Positions 45,990 to 54,681 of a stretch of 64,000 nucleotides of DNA are shown piece by piece (the first letter of the stretch is position 1; each line of letters opens with the position of its first letter). The stretch covers positions 1 through 64,000 of the forward strand of contig NZ_WESE01000004.1 of assembly GCF_009184895.1 (NCBI RefSeq), in the 5' to 3' direction. The stretch comes from Nostocoides sp. F2B08 (GTDB lineage Bacteria; Actinomycetota; Actinomycetes; Actinomycetales; Dermatophilaceae). The position numbers and the translations under genes were made by a program. The notes under the pieces are model-generated. The model worked only from the letters and a program-made list of their open reading frames with translations, was not told where the DNA came from and ran no database searches.

Positions 45990-46805
45990 GTGCGTATCGA
46001 TGTCTGGTCCGATTTCCTCTGCCCGTTCTGCCACCTCGGCCGCCGTCAGCTCGAGCTGGCCCTGGCCGAGTTCGAGCACGCCGACGACGTCGACGTGGTC
46101 TGGCACAGCTTCCAGCTCGACCGCACCGCCCCGGACGTGATCGACACCCCGAACGTCCAGCGGGTCGCGGACAAGTACGGCGTGAGTATCGAGCAGATGG
46201 AGGAGACACACCGGCAGATGGCCGAGTCGGCCGCCCAGGTCGGGCTCGACTTCCAGTGGCAGCGGACCGTCGGCGGCAACTCGTATGCGGCGCACCGGCT
46301 GCACCACTACGCCCGGTCCGCGGGACGCGAGCAGGAGTTCATGGACCGGCTGATGCGCGGGTGGTACAGCGAAGGCGCGTCGATCGGCGACCACGAGACG
46401 CTCGTCCGCCTGGGGCTCGACGCCGGTCTGCACGCCGGTGAGATGCGTTCGGTGCTCGAGTCGGACGACTTCGGCCAGGACGTCCGCACCGACCTCGCCC
46501 TGGCGAGCCAGATCGGGATCACTGCCGTGCCGACCTTCGTCCTCGACCAGAAGTACGGAGTGTCCGGTGCCCAGGGTGTCGAGCCGATGCTCCAGGCGAT
46601 CCGCTATGCCTGGGAGGACCAGGGCAACCGGCCGGAGCCTGTGTCCGGCGGCTGCGGCGGCGGATGTTGTGGCGGGGCGTGTGGTTCCGGCGAGGGCGCC
46701 GACGTCAGCGGGTCGGCGGAGACCGAGGTCGACGCGGCGGCGGGTTGCGGCGGGGGCGGATGCGGCGGCATGTGCGGCACCCACGAGGACGCCGCGACCC
46801 ACTGA
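45990..46805 (+). CDS. DsbA-family oxidoreductase (FrnE-like) with Cys-rich tail
   Basis: A 271-residue thioredoxin-fold protein, cytoplasmic. Active-site C11-P-F-C14 (DFLCPFCHLG) and the cis-Pro motif GITAVPTFV match the FrnE/2-hydroxychromene isomerase branch of DsbA. Residues ~220-271 form an added Gly/Cys tail with seven Cys in two blocks (GGCGGGCCGGACG and AGCGGGGCGGMCG), which might bind metal or act as a thiol reserve. Most FrnE homologues I know lack such a tail. Start set by a leaderless -10 box. Confidence 0.88.
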   Translation: MRIDVWSDFLCPFCHLGRRQLELALAEFEHADDVDVVWHSFQLDRTAPDVIDTPNVQRVADKYGVSIEQMEETHRQMAESAAQVGLDFQWQRTVGGNSYAAHRLHHYARSAGREQEFMDRLMRGWYSEGASIGDHETLVRLGLDAGLHAGEMRSVLESDDFGQDVRTDLALASQIGITAVPTFVLDQKYGVSGAQGVEPMLQAIRYAWEDQGNRPEPVSGGCGGGCCGGACGSGEGADVSGSAETEVDAAAGCGGGGCGGMCGTHEDAATH

Positions 46806-46833
46806 GGCGACCACGGCGGGTCGTCGGAGACGA

Positions 46834-46923
46834 GGACACCCCGCGTACCTGGAAGAGCTCACCTGCCCTTGCTGCATTCCTGCCCTGGGGGAGTTCAGTG
46901 AGGTACCACCACGCGGGGTGCCG
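46834..46923 (-). ncRNA. ffs: signal recognition particle RNA, small bacterial type
   Basis: On the minus strand the conserved apical part AGGGCAGGAATGCAGCAAGGG is nearly the Streptomyces SRP RNA sequence. Flanking arms pair over a long stem: CACCCCGCG with CGCGGGGTG and GTACCT with AGGTAC. This is the helix 8 scaffold bound by Ffh at the membrane-targeting complex. The ends are set by the last paired bases and may be off by a few. Confidence 0.9.
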
Positions 46924-47080
46924 GGAGCCAGTCTAGGTCGGAGCATGGTCGGAGGCGAAAACGGGCCCGGCTCGGCTGCGTGGAACGGATCGCCCTCGCC
47001 GCGGCGCAGGGCCGGGAGGCTCCTCCTGTCCGTGCGACGGATTTCGTGGCCACACCGGGACTCGGGTAACCTCCTCCGTT

Positions 47081-47168
47081 GGAGGATTCGCATAGTGGCC
47101 TAGTGCGCACGATTGGAAATCGTGTTGGGATAAAACCCTCGGGGGTTCAAATCCCCCATCCTCCGCCA
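47081..47168 (+). tRNA. tRNA-Ser(GGA)
   Basis: An 88-base class II tRNA with encoded CCA. Acceptor GGAGGAT pairs with ATCCTCC; the anticodon loop TTGGAAA reads GGA (codons UCC/UCU); the long variable arm and the TTCAAAT T-loop are present. It lies about 160 bases from the SRP RNA. A 14-base copy of its 3' end occurs at 47234-47247. Confidence 0.97.
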
Positions 47169-47210
47169 CACGACTCAGCCCCGGGAGCATGCGACCGGGG
47201 CTTTGTCGTG
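47169..47210 (+). terminator. terminator of tRNA-Ser(GGA)
   Basis: CACGAC-(2)-AGCCCCGG pairs with CCGGGGCT-(2)-GTCGTG around a ten-base loop, directly after the tRNA CCA. Stem of 14 bp with one internal mismatch pair region. Confidence 0.7.
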
Positions 47211-47233
47211 GGCGGGGGAGGGTGATGCTCGAT

Positions 47234-47247
47234 CCCCATCCTCCGCC
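47234..47247 (+). repeat. duplicate of the tRNA-Ser(GGA) 3' end
   Basis: CCCCATCCTCCGCC repeats bases 47154-47167 of the tRNA exactly, 80 bases apart. This is what integration or excision at a tRNA leaves (att-like repeat). The palindromic element starts at its last base. Confidence 0.7.
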
Positions 47248-47310
47248 GACGACGGATGGTTGTGCACACGTTTCAGGCGTCGAACCGTGAATGGAACCAT
47301 CTCTCGTCGG
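47247..47310. repeat. palindromic element A (~63 bp family)
   Basis: The left arm CGACGACGGATGGTT (47247-47261) and right arm AACCATCTCTCGTCG (47295-47309) are reverse complements at 13 of 15 positions, around a ~33-base centre. Related elements lie at 55909-55972 and 56161-56223. Family pattern: ACGAGGGATGGTTTC...GAAACCATCTCTCGT. Confidence 0.75.
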
Positions 47311-47421
47311 ACGTGAGAGCGTCAGCGAGTTCCTGCCGCTCGTCGCCCGCGAGGCGCCGCCCACGGACCGGGGTGACCCACGCCCTAGCCAGGCCGAACC
47401 CGGCCCAGCAGGATGGCGATC

Positions 47422-49323
47422 ATGGGCAACGGCGCGTACACCACCGCATACGAACAGGCACTCACCGACCCCAACGCCTTCTGGGGGGAGGCCGCGTCGG
47501 CGATCGACTGGATCACGCCACCGACGACGGTCCTGGACGACAGCAACCCGCCGTTCTACCGGTGGTTCACCGGCGCCACGCTCAACACGTGCTTCAACGC
47601 GCTCGACCGGCACGTCGAGGGCGGCCGCGGCGAGCAGGTGGCGCTGTACTACGACAGCCCCGTGACCGGCACCACGGAACGGTTCACCTACGCCGAGCTG
47701 CTCGACCAGGTCAGCCGGTTCGCCGGCGCCCTCCGCAGCCTCGGCGTCGAGAAGGGCGACCGCGTCGTCATCTACATGCCGATGGTCCCGCAGGCCGTCG
47801 TCGCCATGCTCGCGTGTGCCCGGCTCGGGGCGATCCACTCCGTCGTCTTCGGCGGCTTCGCCCCGGCCGAGCTCGCCGCCCGCATCGAGGACGCCAACCC
47901 CAAGGTCATCGTCTCCGCATCCTGCGGGATCGAGCCGACCCGCGTCGTCGAGTACAAGCCGTACCTCGACGCCGCGATCGAGCGCAGCAGCCACAAGCCC
48001 GAGCGGTGCGTCATCCTCCAGCGTGAGCAGGCCAGAGCCGAGATGGGCGTGCGGGACCTGGACTGGGACGAGCTCATGGCGAGCGAGGCGGCCCGGCCGA
48101 CCGAGTGCGTCGACGTCGCGGCGACCGACCCGCTCTACGTCCTCTACACCTCGGGGACCACGGGCCGCCCGAAGGGGATCGTCCGCGACAACGGCGGCCA
48201 CGCCGTGGCGCTGCGGTGGTCGATGGAGAACGTCTACGGCATCGGGCCCGGCGACGTGTGGTTCACCGCCTCCGACGTCGGGTGGGTCGTCGGCCACTCC
48301 TACATCGTCTACGCACCCCTCCTCACCGGAGCCACGACCGTCCTCTACGAGGGCAAGCCGGTCGGCACGCCGGACGCCGGCGCCTTCTTCCGGGTCATCG
48401 CCGACTACGGGGTGAAGGCGATGTTCACGGCACCCACCGCATACCGCGCCATCAAGAAGGAGGACGCGGCCGGCGACCTCATGCGCCGGCACGACCTGTC
48501 GTCACTGCAGACCCTGTTCCTCGCGGGTGAGCGCCTCGACCCCGACACCTACGAGTGGGCGAGCGAGCGGCTCGGGATCCCGGTCGTCGACAACTGGTGG
48601 CAGACCGAGACCGGGTGGCCGATCGCGGCGAACCTGCGGGGTCTGGAGCCGATGCCGATCAAGCCCGGCTCCCCCTCGGTCCCGGTGCCCGGGTACGACG
48701 TGCACGTCCTCGACGAGCTCGGCGGGCAGGTCGAGCCCGGCCACGAGGGCGCCATCTGCATCCGCCTGCCCATGCCTCCGGGCACATTGCCAACACTGTG
48801 GAACGACGACGAGCGGTACGTCGCCGGGTACCTCTCGACGTTCGAGGGCTACTACCTCACCGGCGACGGCGGCCTGATCGACGAGGACGGCTACCTCTTC
48901 GTCATGGGACGCACCGACGACGTCCTCAACGTCGCCGGGCACCGCCTGTCCACGGGCTCGATCGAGGCGGCGCTCGCCGGCCACCCCGCCGTCGCCGAAT
49001 GCGCGGTGATCGGGGTCGCCGACGACTTCAAGGGTCAGATCCCCCGTGGCCTGGTCGTCCTCAAGGGCGGGATCGACGTCGACGGCGACGGCGACCGGAT
49101 CGTCGCAGAGCTCGTCCAGCGGGTCCGCGACGAGGTCGGCGCCGTGGCCGCTCTGCGCCAGGTCGACATCGTCCCTGCGCTGCCCAAGACCCGCTCGGGC
49201 AAGATCCTGCGCAAGACGATGCGCGAGATCGCGGACGGCAAGACCCCTGCCGTCCCGGGCACGATCGAGGACGCCTCGGTCCTGGACCGGCTCGCGGACA
49301 CCCTGCGCAACACGCGCCACTGA
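47422..49323 (+). CDS. acyl-CoA synthetase, propionyl/acetyl-CoA ligase type
   Basis: A 633-residue AMP-forming ligase resembling PrpE/Acs. P-loop YTSGTTGRPKG, A5-like VDNWWQTETGWP, A7 LTGDGGL and A8 GRTDDVLNVAGHRLS, and the catalytic Lys in TRSGKILRKTMR. It would convert a short acid (probably propionate or acetate) to its CoA ester. ATG 47422 fits the family start (MGNGAY); ATG 47413, nine bases upstream, is the alternative. Two motif copies lie within (47443, 48436). Confidence 0.9.
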   Translation: MGNGAYTTAYEQALTDPNAFWGEAASAIDWITPPTTVLDDSNPPFYRWFTGATLNTCFNALDRHVEGGRGEQVALYYDSPVTGTTERFTYAELLDQVSRFAGALRSLGVEKGDRVVIYMPMVPQAVVAMLACARLGAIHSVVFGGFAPAELAARIEDANPKVIVSASCGIEPTRVVEYKPYLDAAIERSSHKPERCVILQREQARAEMGVRDLDWDELMASEAARPTECVDVAATDPLYVLYTSGTTGRPKGIVRDNGGHAVALRWSMENVYGIGPGDVWFTASDVGWVVGHSYIVYAPLLTGATTVLYEGKPVGTPDAGAFFRVIADYGVKAMFTAPTAYRAIKKEDAAGDLMRRHDLSSLQTLFLAGERLDPDTYEWASERLGIPVVDNWWQTETGWPIAANLRGLEPMPIKPGSPSVPVPGYDVHVLDELGGQVEPGHEGAICIRLPMPPGTLPTLWNDDERYVAGYLSTFEGYYLTGDGGLIDEDGYLFVMGRTDDVLNVAGHRLSTGSIEAALAGHPAVAECAVIGVADDFKGQIPRGLVVLKGGIDVDGDGDRIVAELVQRVRDEVGAVAALRQVDIVPALPKTRSGKILRKTMREIADGKTPAVPGTIEDASVLDRLADTLRNTRH

Positions 49324-49445
49324 GGGCTTCCGTTCGGGCAGGTCCTCCGCAGGCCGGGGGTCGTGGCCGCACCCGACCCGGTCGTCGTGCAGGCGAGAAC
49401 ACCGCGAGCCCGTCGCCGGCTCGCACGGGTGGCAGCATGGTGGGC

Positions 49446-49847
49446 ATGCTCACCGTGCAGCTCGCCCGTGACCTCGCCGCCGCAGGCGTGCTGTGGCAGC
49501 CCCAGGCGGGAGACCGCTTCATCATCGACGCGGAGCTCCTCACCGGTGAGGTGTTCTGGATCTCTGACCTGACGGTCGAGGTCTACCACTACGAGGGGCA
49601 GTCGCTGCTCGGCTTCAACGGCACGACGGAGTGGGCCCTGGACGCCGTCACCCTGGACCAGGCGCTGTGGTTGCCGCGGGAGGACCAGCTGCGCGAGCTG
49701 CTCGGCGACCGGCTGCTGTGGGTCGCCCCCGCAGCGCAGGGATGGGAGGTGCGCTACACCGTCGGCGACGCACCGCGCACCCTGACCGACCTCAGCCTCG
49801 AATGCGCCTACGCCCGGGCCATCCTCTCGCTCGACGGCTCCCGCTGA
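49446..49847 (+). CDS. conserved actinobacterial protein of unknown function
   Basis: A 133-residue soluble protein: GVLWQPQAGDRFII, LTGEVFWISDLTVEVYHYEGQ, FNGTTEWALDAVTLDQALWLPREDQLRELLGD and AYARAILSL. I recall similar actinomycete proteins, sometimes labelled CpaE-like for no clear reason; I see no ATPase motif. An in-frame ATG nine bases upstream (49437) is a possible start. The gene follows the acyl-CoA synthetase and converges on the HerA-like gene. Confidence 0.65.
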   Translation: MLTVQLARDLAAAGVLWQPQAGDRFIIDAELLTGEVFWISDLTVEVYHYEGQSLLGFNGTTEWALDAVTLDQALWLPREDQLRELLGDRLLWVAPAAQGWEVRYTVGDAPRTLTDLSLECAYARAILSLDGSR

Positions 49848-49874
49848 GCGCTCGGTCCGGTCGGCCCCCGGGCG

Positions 49875-51551
49875 TCAGCGCCGGCGCGAGTTGCCGAAGA
49901 TCGACCGGGTGATCTCCCGTCCGATGACCGTTCCCGCCGATCGGAGCATCGACCTGAAGGCGCTCGACTGCACGACCGACTCGACGACGCCGGGGTCCTC
50001 CTTGGCCTGCCGGGCCGCCTGCTTCTCGGCGGCGGCGCGTTGCTTCTCCGCGGCCGCACGGTCCTTCTCCGCCTGGGCCGCGGCCGCCTCACGGATGCGG
50101 GCGTTCTCCTCCTCGAGGCGCGCCTGCTCCTCCGCGGCGGTGCGCGTGGCCTCCTGCTCGGTCAGCATCTCGAGCGCGGACTCCCGCTCGACCGCCTCCC
50201 AGTACTTCGCCCGCAGCGGCGAGGACTCGACCGCGGCGTCGAGGACGGAGTCCGACGACGGGTCCATGAGTGACTGCGGCGCCCGCATCCTCGTCCACGC
50301 CACGGGTGTGGGGGCCCCCTTCTCGGACAGGACCGTGATCACGGCCTCGCCGATTCCGAGCGAGGTGAGCAGCTCCTCGAGGTCGTACTCGGTGTCCGGG
50401 TAGGTCCGCACCGCGGCCCGCAGCGCCTTCTGGTCATCCGGAGTGAAGGCCCGCAGGGCGTGCTGGACCCGGTTCCCGAGCTGTGCGAGCACATCGCCCG
50501 GGACGTCCTTCGGTGACTGCGTGACGAAGAAGACGCCGACCCCCTTGGACCGGATCAGTCGCACCGTCTGCTGGATCGCGTTCAGGAAGTCCTTGCTCGC
50601 GCCGTTGAACAGCAGGTGCGCCTCGTCGAAGAAGAACACGAGCTTGGGCTTGTCGAGATCGCCCTCCTCGGGCAGCGAGGCGAACAGGTCGGCCAGCAGC
50701 CACATGAGGAACGTCGAGAACAGCTCAGGCTTGTCCTGGACCGCGGGCAGCTCGAGGAGCGACAGCTGGCCCCGGCCGTCGGCCGCCTGTCGGATGAGGT
50801 CGTCGCTGTCGAACTCGGGCAGCCCGAAGAACACATCGGCACCCTGTGCGGCGAACGCGGTCAGCTCACGCAGGATGACCCCCGCCGTCGCGGTGGAGAT
50901 CCCGCCGATCCCTATGAGCTCGGCCTTGCCGACGTCGGAGGTGAGGAACTGGATGACCGCCCTCAGGTCCTCGAGGGTGTCCAGCCACAGTCCGTTGCCG
51001 TCGGCGTAGTGGAAGATCAGCTGGAGGCTGGACTCCTGGGTCTGGTTCAGTCCAAGGACCTTGGCCAGGAGAATGGGGCCGAACTGCGAGACGCTCGCCC
51101 GGATCGGGATGCCCTTGCCCTGGCCGCCGAGCGAGAAGAACTCCGCGGGGTATGCGGTGGGCACCCACTCCAGACCGACGTCGGCCGAGCGTTCGAGCAG
51201 CTTGTCGTTGCTCTCCCCGGCGCTGGCCATACCCGAGAGGTCGCCCTTGATGTCGGCCAGGAAGACCGGCACGCCCTGCTCGATCAGCTGCTCGGCCATG
51301 AGCTGGAGCGTCTTCGTCTTGCCCGTCCCAGTCGCACCGGCGACCAGACCGTGCCGGTTCATCATCGACAGCGGGATCCGCACCCCTGCGTCGGGGAAGG
51401 CCCGGTCGTCGACCACTCCGGCGCCGAAGTGCAGCGCCGGCCCGTCGAAGGCATAGCCCTCCCGGATGGCGGCGACCAGGGCCGGCTCCCCCGAGCCGGA
51501 CGGGTCCTCGGAGGTGCTCACGGCGTCTGTGCCCACGGCGTCGTCACTCAC
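49875..51551 (-). CDS. HerA-like ATPase (DUF853)
   Basis: A 558-residue FtsK/HerA-superfamily motor ATPase. Walker A GATGTGKTKTLQLMAEQL (residues ~55-72), ADIKGDLSGM, Walker B FFFDEAHLLFNG and VFFVTQSPKDVP identify the DUF853 branch. A coiled-coil, Ala/Glu/Lys-rich stretch (~residues 445-515; EEQARLEEENARIREAAAAQAEKDRAAAEK region) precedes a short C-terminal end. Role in DNA processing is assumed from the superfamily. GTG 51551 has a leaderless -10 box; the open frame upstream is spurious. Confidence 0.88.
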   Translation of the reverse strand: MSDDAVGTDAVSTSEDPSGSGEPALVAAIREGYAFDGPALHFGAGVVDDRAFPDAGVRIPLSMMNRHGLVAGATGTGKTKTLQLMAEQLIEQGVPVFLADIKGDLSGMASAGESNDKLLERSADVGLEWVPTAYPAEFFSLGGQGKGIPIRASVSQFGPILLAKVLGLNQTQESSLQLIFHYADGNGLWLDTLEDLRAVIQFLTSDVGKAELIGIGGISTATAGVILRELTAFAAQGADVFFGLPEFDSDDLIRQAADGRGQLSLLELPAVQDKPELFSTFLMWLLADLFASLPEEGDLDKPKLVFFFDEAHLLFNGASKDFLNAIQQTVRLIRSKGVGVFFVTQSPKDVPGDVLAQLGNRVQHALRAFTPDDQKALRAAVRTYPDTEYDLEELLTSLGIGEAVITVLSEKGAPTPVAWTRMRAPQSLMDPSSDSVLDAAVESSPLRAKYWEAVERESALEMLTEQEATRTAAEEQARLEEENARIREAAAAQAEKDRAAAEKQRAAAEKQAARQAKEDPGVVESVVQSSAFRSMLRSAGTVIGREITRSIFGNSRRR

Positions 51552-51564
51552 GCGCCCCAGGGTA
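51552..51564 (-). promoter_or_regulatory. leaderless -10 box of the HerA-like gene
   Basis: Minus strand TACCCT, seven bases, then GTG at 51551. Confidence 0.55.
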
Positions 51565-51668
51565 GTGGTGCACCGGTCCCGGTACGGCGGTGGCCCGATG
51601 GGCACCCTGCCGACCTTGCGTTTCGATAACGACCGGGCTGCGCCGGCGACGGGTACGCCACGGTGAGC

Positions 51669-51693
51669 ACCGCATACCTCGTAGGCTGCCTGA
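51669..51693 (+). promoter_or_regulatory. leaderless promoter with adjacent motif copy
   Basis: ACCGCATAC (51669-51677) stands just before TAGGCT (51682-51687); six bases then lead to GTG 51694. Confidence 0.55.
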
Positions 51694-51990
51694 GTGATCT
51701 TCAAGGCTGTGGGCGACTCCCGCCCCTATCCCGACCACGGGCGGGTGACCCCGAAGGACTGGTCCGACGTGCCCCCGCGGATGGTGCGCCTCGACGACCT
51801 GATCACGACCAAGCGGAGTATAGACCTCGGGACGCTGCTCTCGGAGGACTCGACCTTCTACGGCGACCTGTTCGCGCACGTGGTCGACTGGGAGGGCGAC
51901 CTGTACCTCGAGGAGGGCCTGCACCGGGCGCTGCGCGCCGCGCTCCAGCAGCGCGCCACCCTGCACGCCCGGGTCCTTGTTCTTCACTAG
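51694..51990 (+). CDS. small conserved actinobacterial protein
   Basis: A 98-residue soluble protein (MIFKAVGDSRPYPDHG, DLITTKRSIDLGTLLSEDSTFYGDLFAHVV, YLEEGLHRALRAALQQR). I have seen close homologues beside LytR_C genes in actinomycetes. Databases often call them VapB-like antitoxins, but no toxin gene is adjacent and I would not repeat that. Leaderless start. Confidence 0.65.
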   Translation: MIFKAVGDSRPYPDHGRVTPKDWSDVPPRMVRLDDLITTKRSIDLGTLLSEDSTFYGDLFAHVVDWEGDLYLEEGLHRALRAALQQRATLHARVLVLH

Positions 51991-52047
51991 GGTTCGGTAC
52001 AGGCACAGGGTCGACCAGGTCGGAGCGGACGTGCGGAAGAAGAGAGT

Positions 52048-52572
52048 ATGAGCGACTACGTCTACGAGAGCGGCATCTCGAGCCGGAGGCGGCGGCAGCG
52101 ACGCACCGCCATCACCCTGCTGCTCACGGTGGTGTTCCTCGCCGGCTCCTTCTACTGGGCATGGTCGTACATCCGTGACGGTGACAGCGCCACCGCCCAA
52201 GGTGGGTCCACGCCGACCCCGACCCCCTCCGCCACCTGCGTCGGACCGCGGGATCCCAAGACGATCACGGTGCACGTCTACAACTCGACCAGCGTCCCCG
52301 GACTCGCCGCCCGGGCCGCTGAGGAGCTGAGTGCGGCCGGGTTCCAGAAGATCGGGAACGTCGCGAACGACCCGCTCGACGCCAACGTCGAGGTGCCCAT
52401 CGAGGTGCGGTTCGGTCCGCCCGGGCAGGGCTACGCCGAGACCTTCCGCGACGCGTACGTGCCCGAGGCCGTCCTCTCCGACAACATCCGCGAAGGTGGC
52501 TCGATCGACATCGTCCTCGGGTCGGGGTTCACCTCATTCGGCACGATCCCGGATCTGCCCCCTTGTGAGTAG
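52048..52572 (+). CDS. membrane-anchored LytR_C-domain protein
   Basis: A 174-residue protein with a basic cytoplasmic N-terminus (SSRRRRQRR), one membrane helix (TLLLTVVFLAGSFYWAWSYI, residues ~26-45) and an extracellular LytR C-terminal domain (TITVHVYNSTSVPGLAARAAEEL, IEVRFGPPGQ). LytR_C domains go with wall-polymer transfer proteins, but there is no catalytic LCP domain here. The next gene starts eight bases inside its 3' end. Confidence 0.8.
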   Translation: MSDYVYESGISSRRRRQRRTAITLLLTVVFLAGSFYWAWSYIRDGDSATAQGGSTPTPTPSATCVGPRDPKTITVHVYNSTSVPGLAARAAEELSAAGFQKIGNVANDPLDANVEVPIEVRFGPPGQGYAETFRDAYVPEAVLSDNIREGGSIDIVLGSGFTSFGTIPDLPPCE

Positions 52573-53482
52573 CCCACCCGGCGGACTCCCCCAGCCTGCG
52601 CCGGCGACCAAGGCGGCGCACGTCGTCGTCCCTCTCGACGCGACAGCCGGGGAGACATTCGCCATCGCGATCGACTCCTGCCTGGATCACCTGCGGCCGA
52701 ACCGGCTGTGCTGGCTCGAGACGGAATACCCGGACTGCCTGCACCAGACCAGGGTCTCCACCCGCAGGCTCCGGGCCCTGTTCTCCCTCATGCGCGTTCT
52801 CGTGCGCGATGACCCCGTGGCCCAGGAGATCAAGGTGCGCCTGCGCCTCGTGCTCACTCCCCTCGGCCCGGCCCGCGACCTCGACGTGGCGATCGCCCGG
52901 GCCCGCGACGAGGGCTGGGACACCGCCGACCTGCAGCGCCTCCAGACGGCGCGATCGGTGGCGTATGCGCGGGCCCGGTCCGCGCTCGAGAGCGTCGCCT
53001 GGGAGCGGGTCTGGGACGAGCTCGCGTGGTGGCGGAGCCGGTCGACCTGGTTGGGCCATGTCGCATCCCTGCGCGACGGGCCGGCACGCCACGTCACCGA
53101 CGAGGCTCTGGACCGGCGGTACCACCGCATAATCCTCGCCGGTCCGCACCTGATGACGATGTCCGACCACGCCCTGCACCGCGTGCGGATCGAGGGCAAG
53201 AAGCTGCGCTACGGATGCCAGTTCTTCGATTCGCTGTATCCGGAGGCGGGGGTGGTCCACACCGACGACGGGGGTGCGGTGTCGGTGCCGCTGCACTTCG
53301 CCGACGCCGTCGCGGGTCTGCAGGACACCTTCGGCCTCGTCAACGACCACGCCGTCGCCGAGAACGTCCGCGACGACCTCGGCCTGGTCTCCGGCACCGA
53401 CATCGCACGCCCCAGCCGCCTCGAGTGCGTGCGGGCCTGGCAGCGCGTCGCCGATCTCGCCCCGTTCTGGCGCGTGGGCTGA
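52565..53482 (+). CDS. CHAD-domain protein
   Basis: A 305-residue helical protein of the CHAD family, rich in His and Arg that face a basic groove: LHQTRVSTRRLRALFSLM, PLGPARDLDVAIARARD, and HALHRVRIEGKKLRYGCQFF. CHAD domains bind polyphosphate. Unlike many members it has no CYTH domain. GTG 52565 overlaps the LytR_C gene by eight bases, so the two are coupled. A cluster of overlapping hairpins follows the stop. Confidence 0.85.
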   Translation: MSSPPGGLPQPAPATKAAHVVVPLDATAGETFAIAIDSCLDHLRPNRLCWLETEYPDCLHQTRVSTRRLRALFSLMRVLVRDDPVAQEIKVRLRLVLTPLGPARDLDVAIARARDEGWDTADLQRLQTARSVAYARARSALESVAWERVWDELAWWRSRSTWLGHVASLRDGPARHVTDEALDRRYHRIILAGPHLMTMSDHALHRVRIEGKKLRYGCQFFDSLYPEAGVVHTDDGGAVSVPLHFADAVAGLQDTFGLVNDHAVAENVRDDLGLVSGTDIARPSRLECVRAWQRVADLAPFWRVG

Positions 53483-53507
53483 GGCGGTCTATGGCGTCGA
53501 CCCACCT

Positions 53508-53583
53508 TTCTCTCCCCGGGAAGAAAAGCCCTACTTCGGGAGAGAACCCTTGTCTCCCGAACCCACGGGTTCCTTCCCGAAGT
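53508..53583. terminator. cluster of mutually exclusive hairpins
   Basis: Between convergent CHAD and CoA-transferase genes lie overlapping inverted repeats: TTCTCTCCC (53508-53516)/GGGAGAGAA (53538-53546); TTCGGGAGA (53535-53543)/TCTCCCGAA (53553-53561); ACTTCGGGA (53533-53541)/TCCCGAAGT (53575-53583); plus GAACCC-AC-GGGTTC (53559-53572). They share bases, so only some can form at once. Likely a bidirectional terminator. Confidence 0.7.
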
Positions 53584-54659
53584 CAGGAGGACCCGGTGCT
53601 CGGCCGCGGCAGGTCGACCGAGTCCGGACCGCTGAAGAGCGGCGCGACCCGCGGCAGGCTCGCCCCGCCCTCGGTGCCGAAGACGCCGCGGGCTTGCAGA
53701 TGCGGGTGCTCAGCGGCCTCGCCGAGGCTGAGCACGGGCGCGACACAGCCGTCGGTGTCGGCGAAGTGGGCGGCCCACTCGTCACGCGACCGCGTGGCGA
53801 ACACCTCGGCGAGTGCCGCCCTCATCCGCGGCCAGCTGGACAGGTCGTCCTGGGACACCCGCTCGGCGGCGAAACGCTGCCCGAGCCCGAGTCCGTCGAC
53901 GAGGGCGCGATAGAAGTGGGGCTCGAGCGCACCGACTGCGATGAAGCCCCCGTCGGCGCACCGGTAGGTCGAGTAGAACGGCGCCCCGCCGTCGAGCAGG
54001 TTGGTGCCGCGCCGGTCCGACCACAGGCCTTGGGCGAGGAGGCCGTGCAACATCGTCGTCAGCGCCGCCGCTCCGTCGACCATCGCCGCATCGACGACCT
54101 GGCCGACCCCGGTCCGCCCGCGCTCGAGCAGCGCCGCGAGGATGCCGACGACGAGGAACATCGACCCGCCGCCGAAGTCCGCGAGCAGGTTGGCCGGCGG
54201 CGCGGGCTGCTCCGGGGACCCGGCGAGATGAAGGGCTCCGGCGAGCGCCGCATACGTGATGTCGTGCCCGGCCCGCTGCGCGAGAGGCCCGTCCTGACCC
54301 CACCCGGTCATCCGCGCGTAGACGACCTTCGGGTGGCGGCGCAACACCTCGCGAGGGCCGAGACCGAGTCGCTCCATGGCCCCGGGCCGCAGACCCTCGA
54401 CGAGGACGTCCGCACCGCGGAGCAGGTCGAGGACCTCGCGTCGGCCGGCGTCGGTCTTCAGGTCGACGGTATGCGCAGGTCGCCCGATCGTCAGGGCCCG
54501 GCCGACCTCGCCGAACGCGCCCGAGTCCGGCCGGGTGATGCGCAGGACGTCGGCCCCGAGGCCGTGCATAAGCCGGCAGGCGAACGGGACCGGCCCGATG
54601 CCGTCGATCTCGATGACGCGGATGCCGCGCAGCGGCTGGTGCCCGAGGTGCCCGGTCAT
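53583..54659 (-). CDS. CoA-transferase III / alpha-methylacyl-CoA racemase-like
   Basis: A 358-residue CaiB/BaiF-family protein. The start HLGHQPLRGIRVIEIDGIGPVPFACRLMHGLGADVLRI, RAGHDITYAALAGALH and ADFGGGSMF match alpha-methylacyl-CoA racemases (catalytic His in GHDIT and Asp in ADFGGG). It could epimerise 2-methyl-branched acyl-CoA or transfer CoA. ATG 54659 has AAGGAC five bases upstream. It starts 22 bases after the FGD-like gene on the same strand. Confidence 0.85.
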   Translation of the reverse strand: MTGHLGHQPLRGIRVIEIDGIGPVPFACRLMHGLGADVLRITRPDSGAFGEVGRALTIGRPAHTVDLKTDAGRREVLDLLRGADVLVEGLRPGAMERLGLGPREVLRRHPKVVYARMTGWGQDGPLAQRAGHDITYAALAGALHLAGSPEQPAPPANLLADFGGGSMFLVVGILAALLERGRTGVGQVVDAAMVDGAAALTTMLHGLLAQGLWSDRRGTNLLDGGAPFYSTYRCADGGFIAVGALEPHFYRALVDGLGLGQRFAAERVSQDDLSSWPRMRAALAEVFATRSRDEWAAHFADTDGCVAPVLSLGEAAEHPHLQARGVFGTEGGASLPRVAPLFSGPDSVDLPRPSTGSS

Positions 54660-54681
54660 GGTCGTCCTTGGGTGCGGCCGG

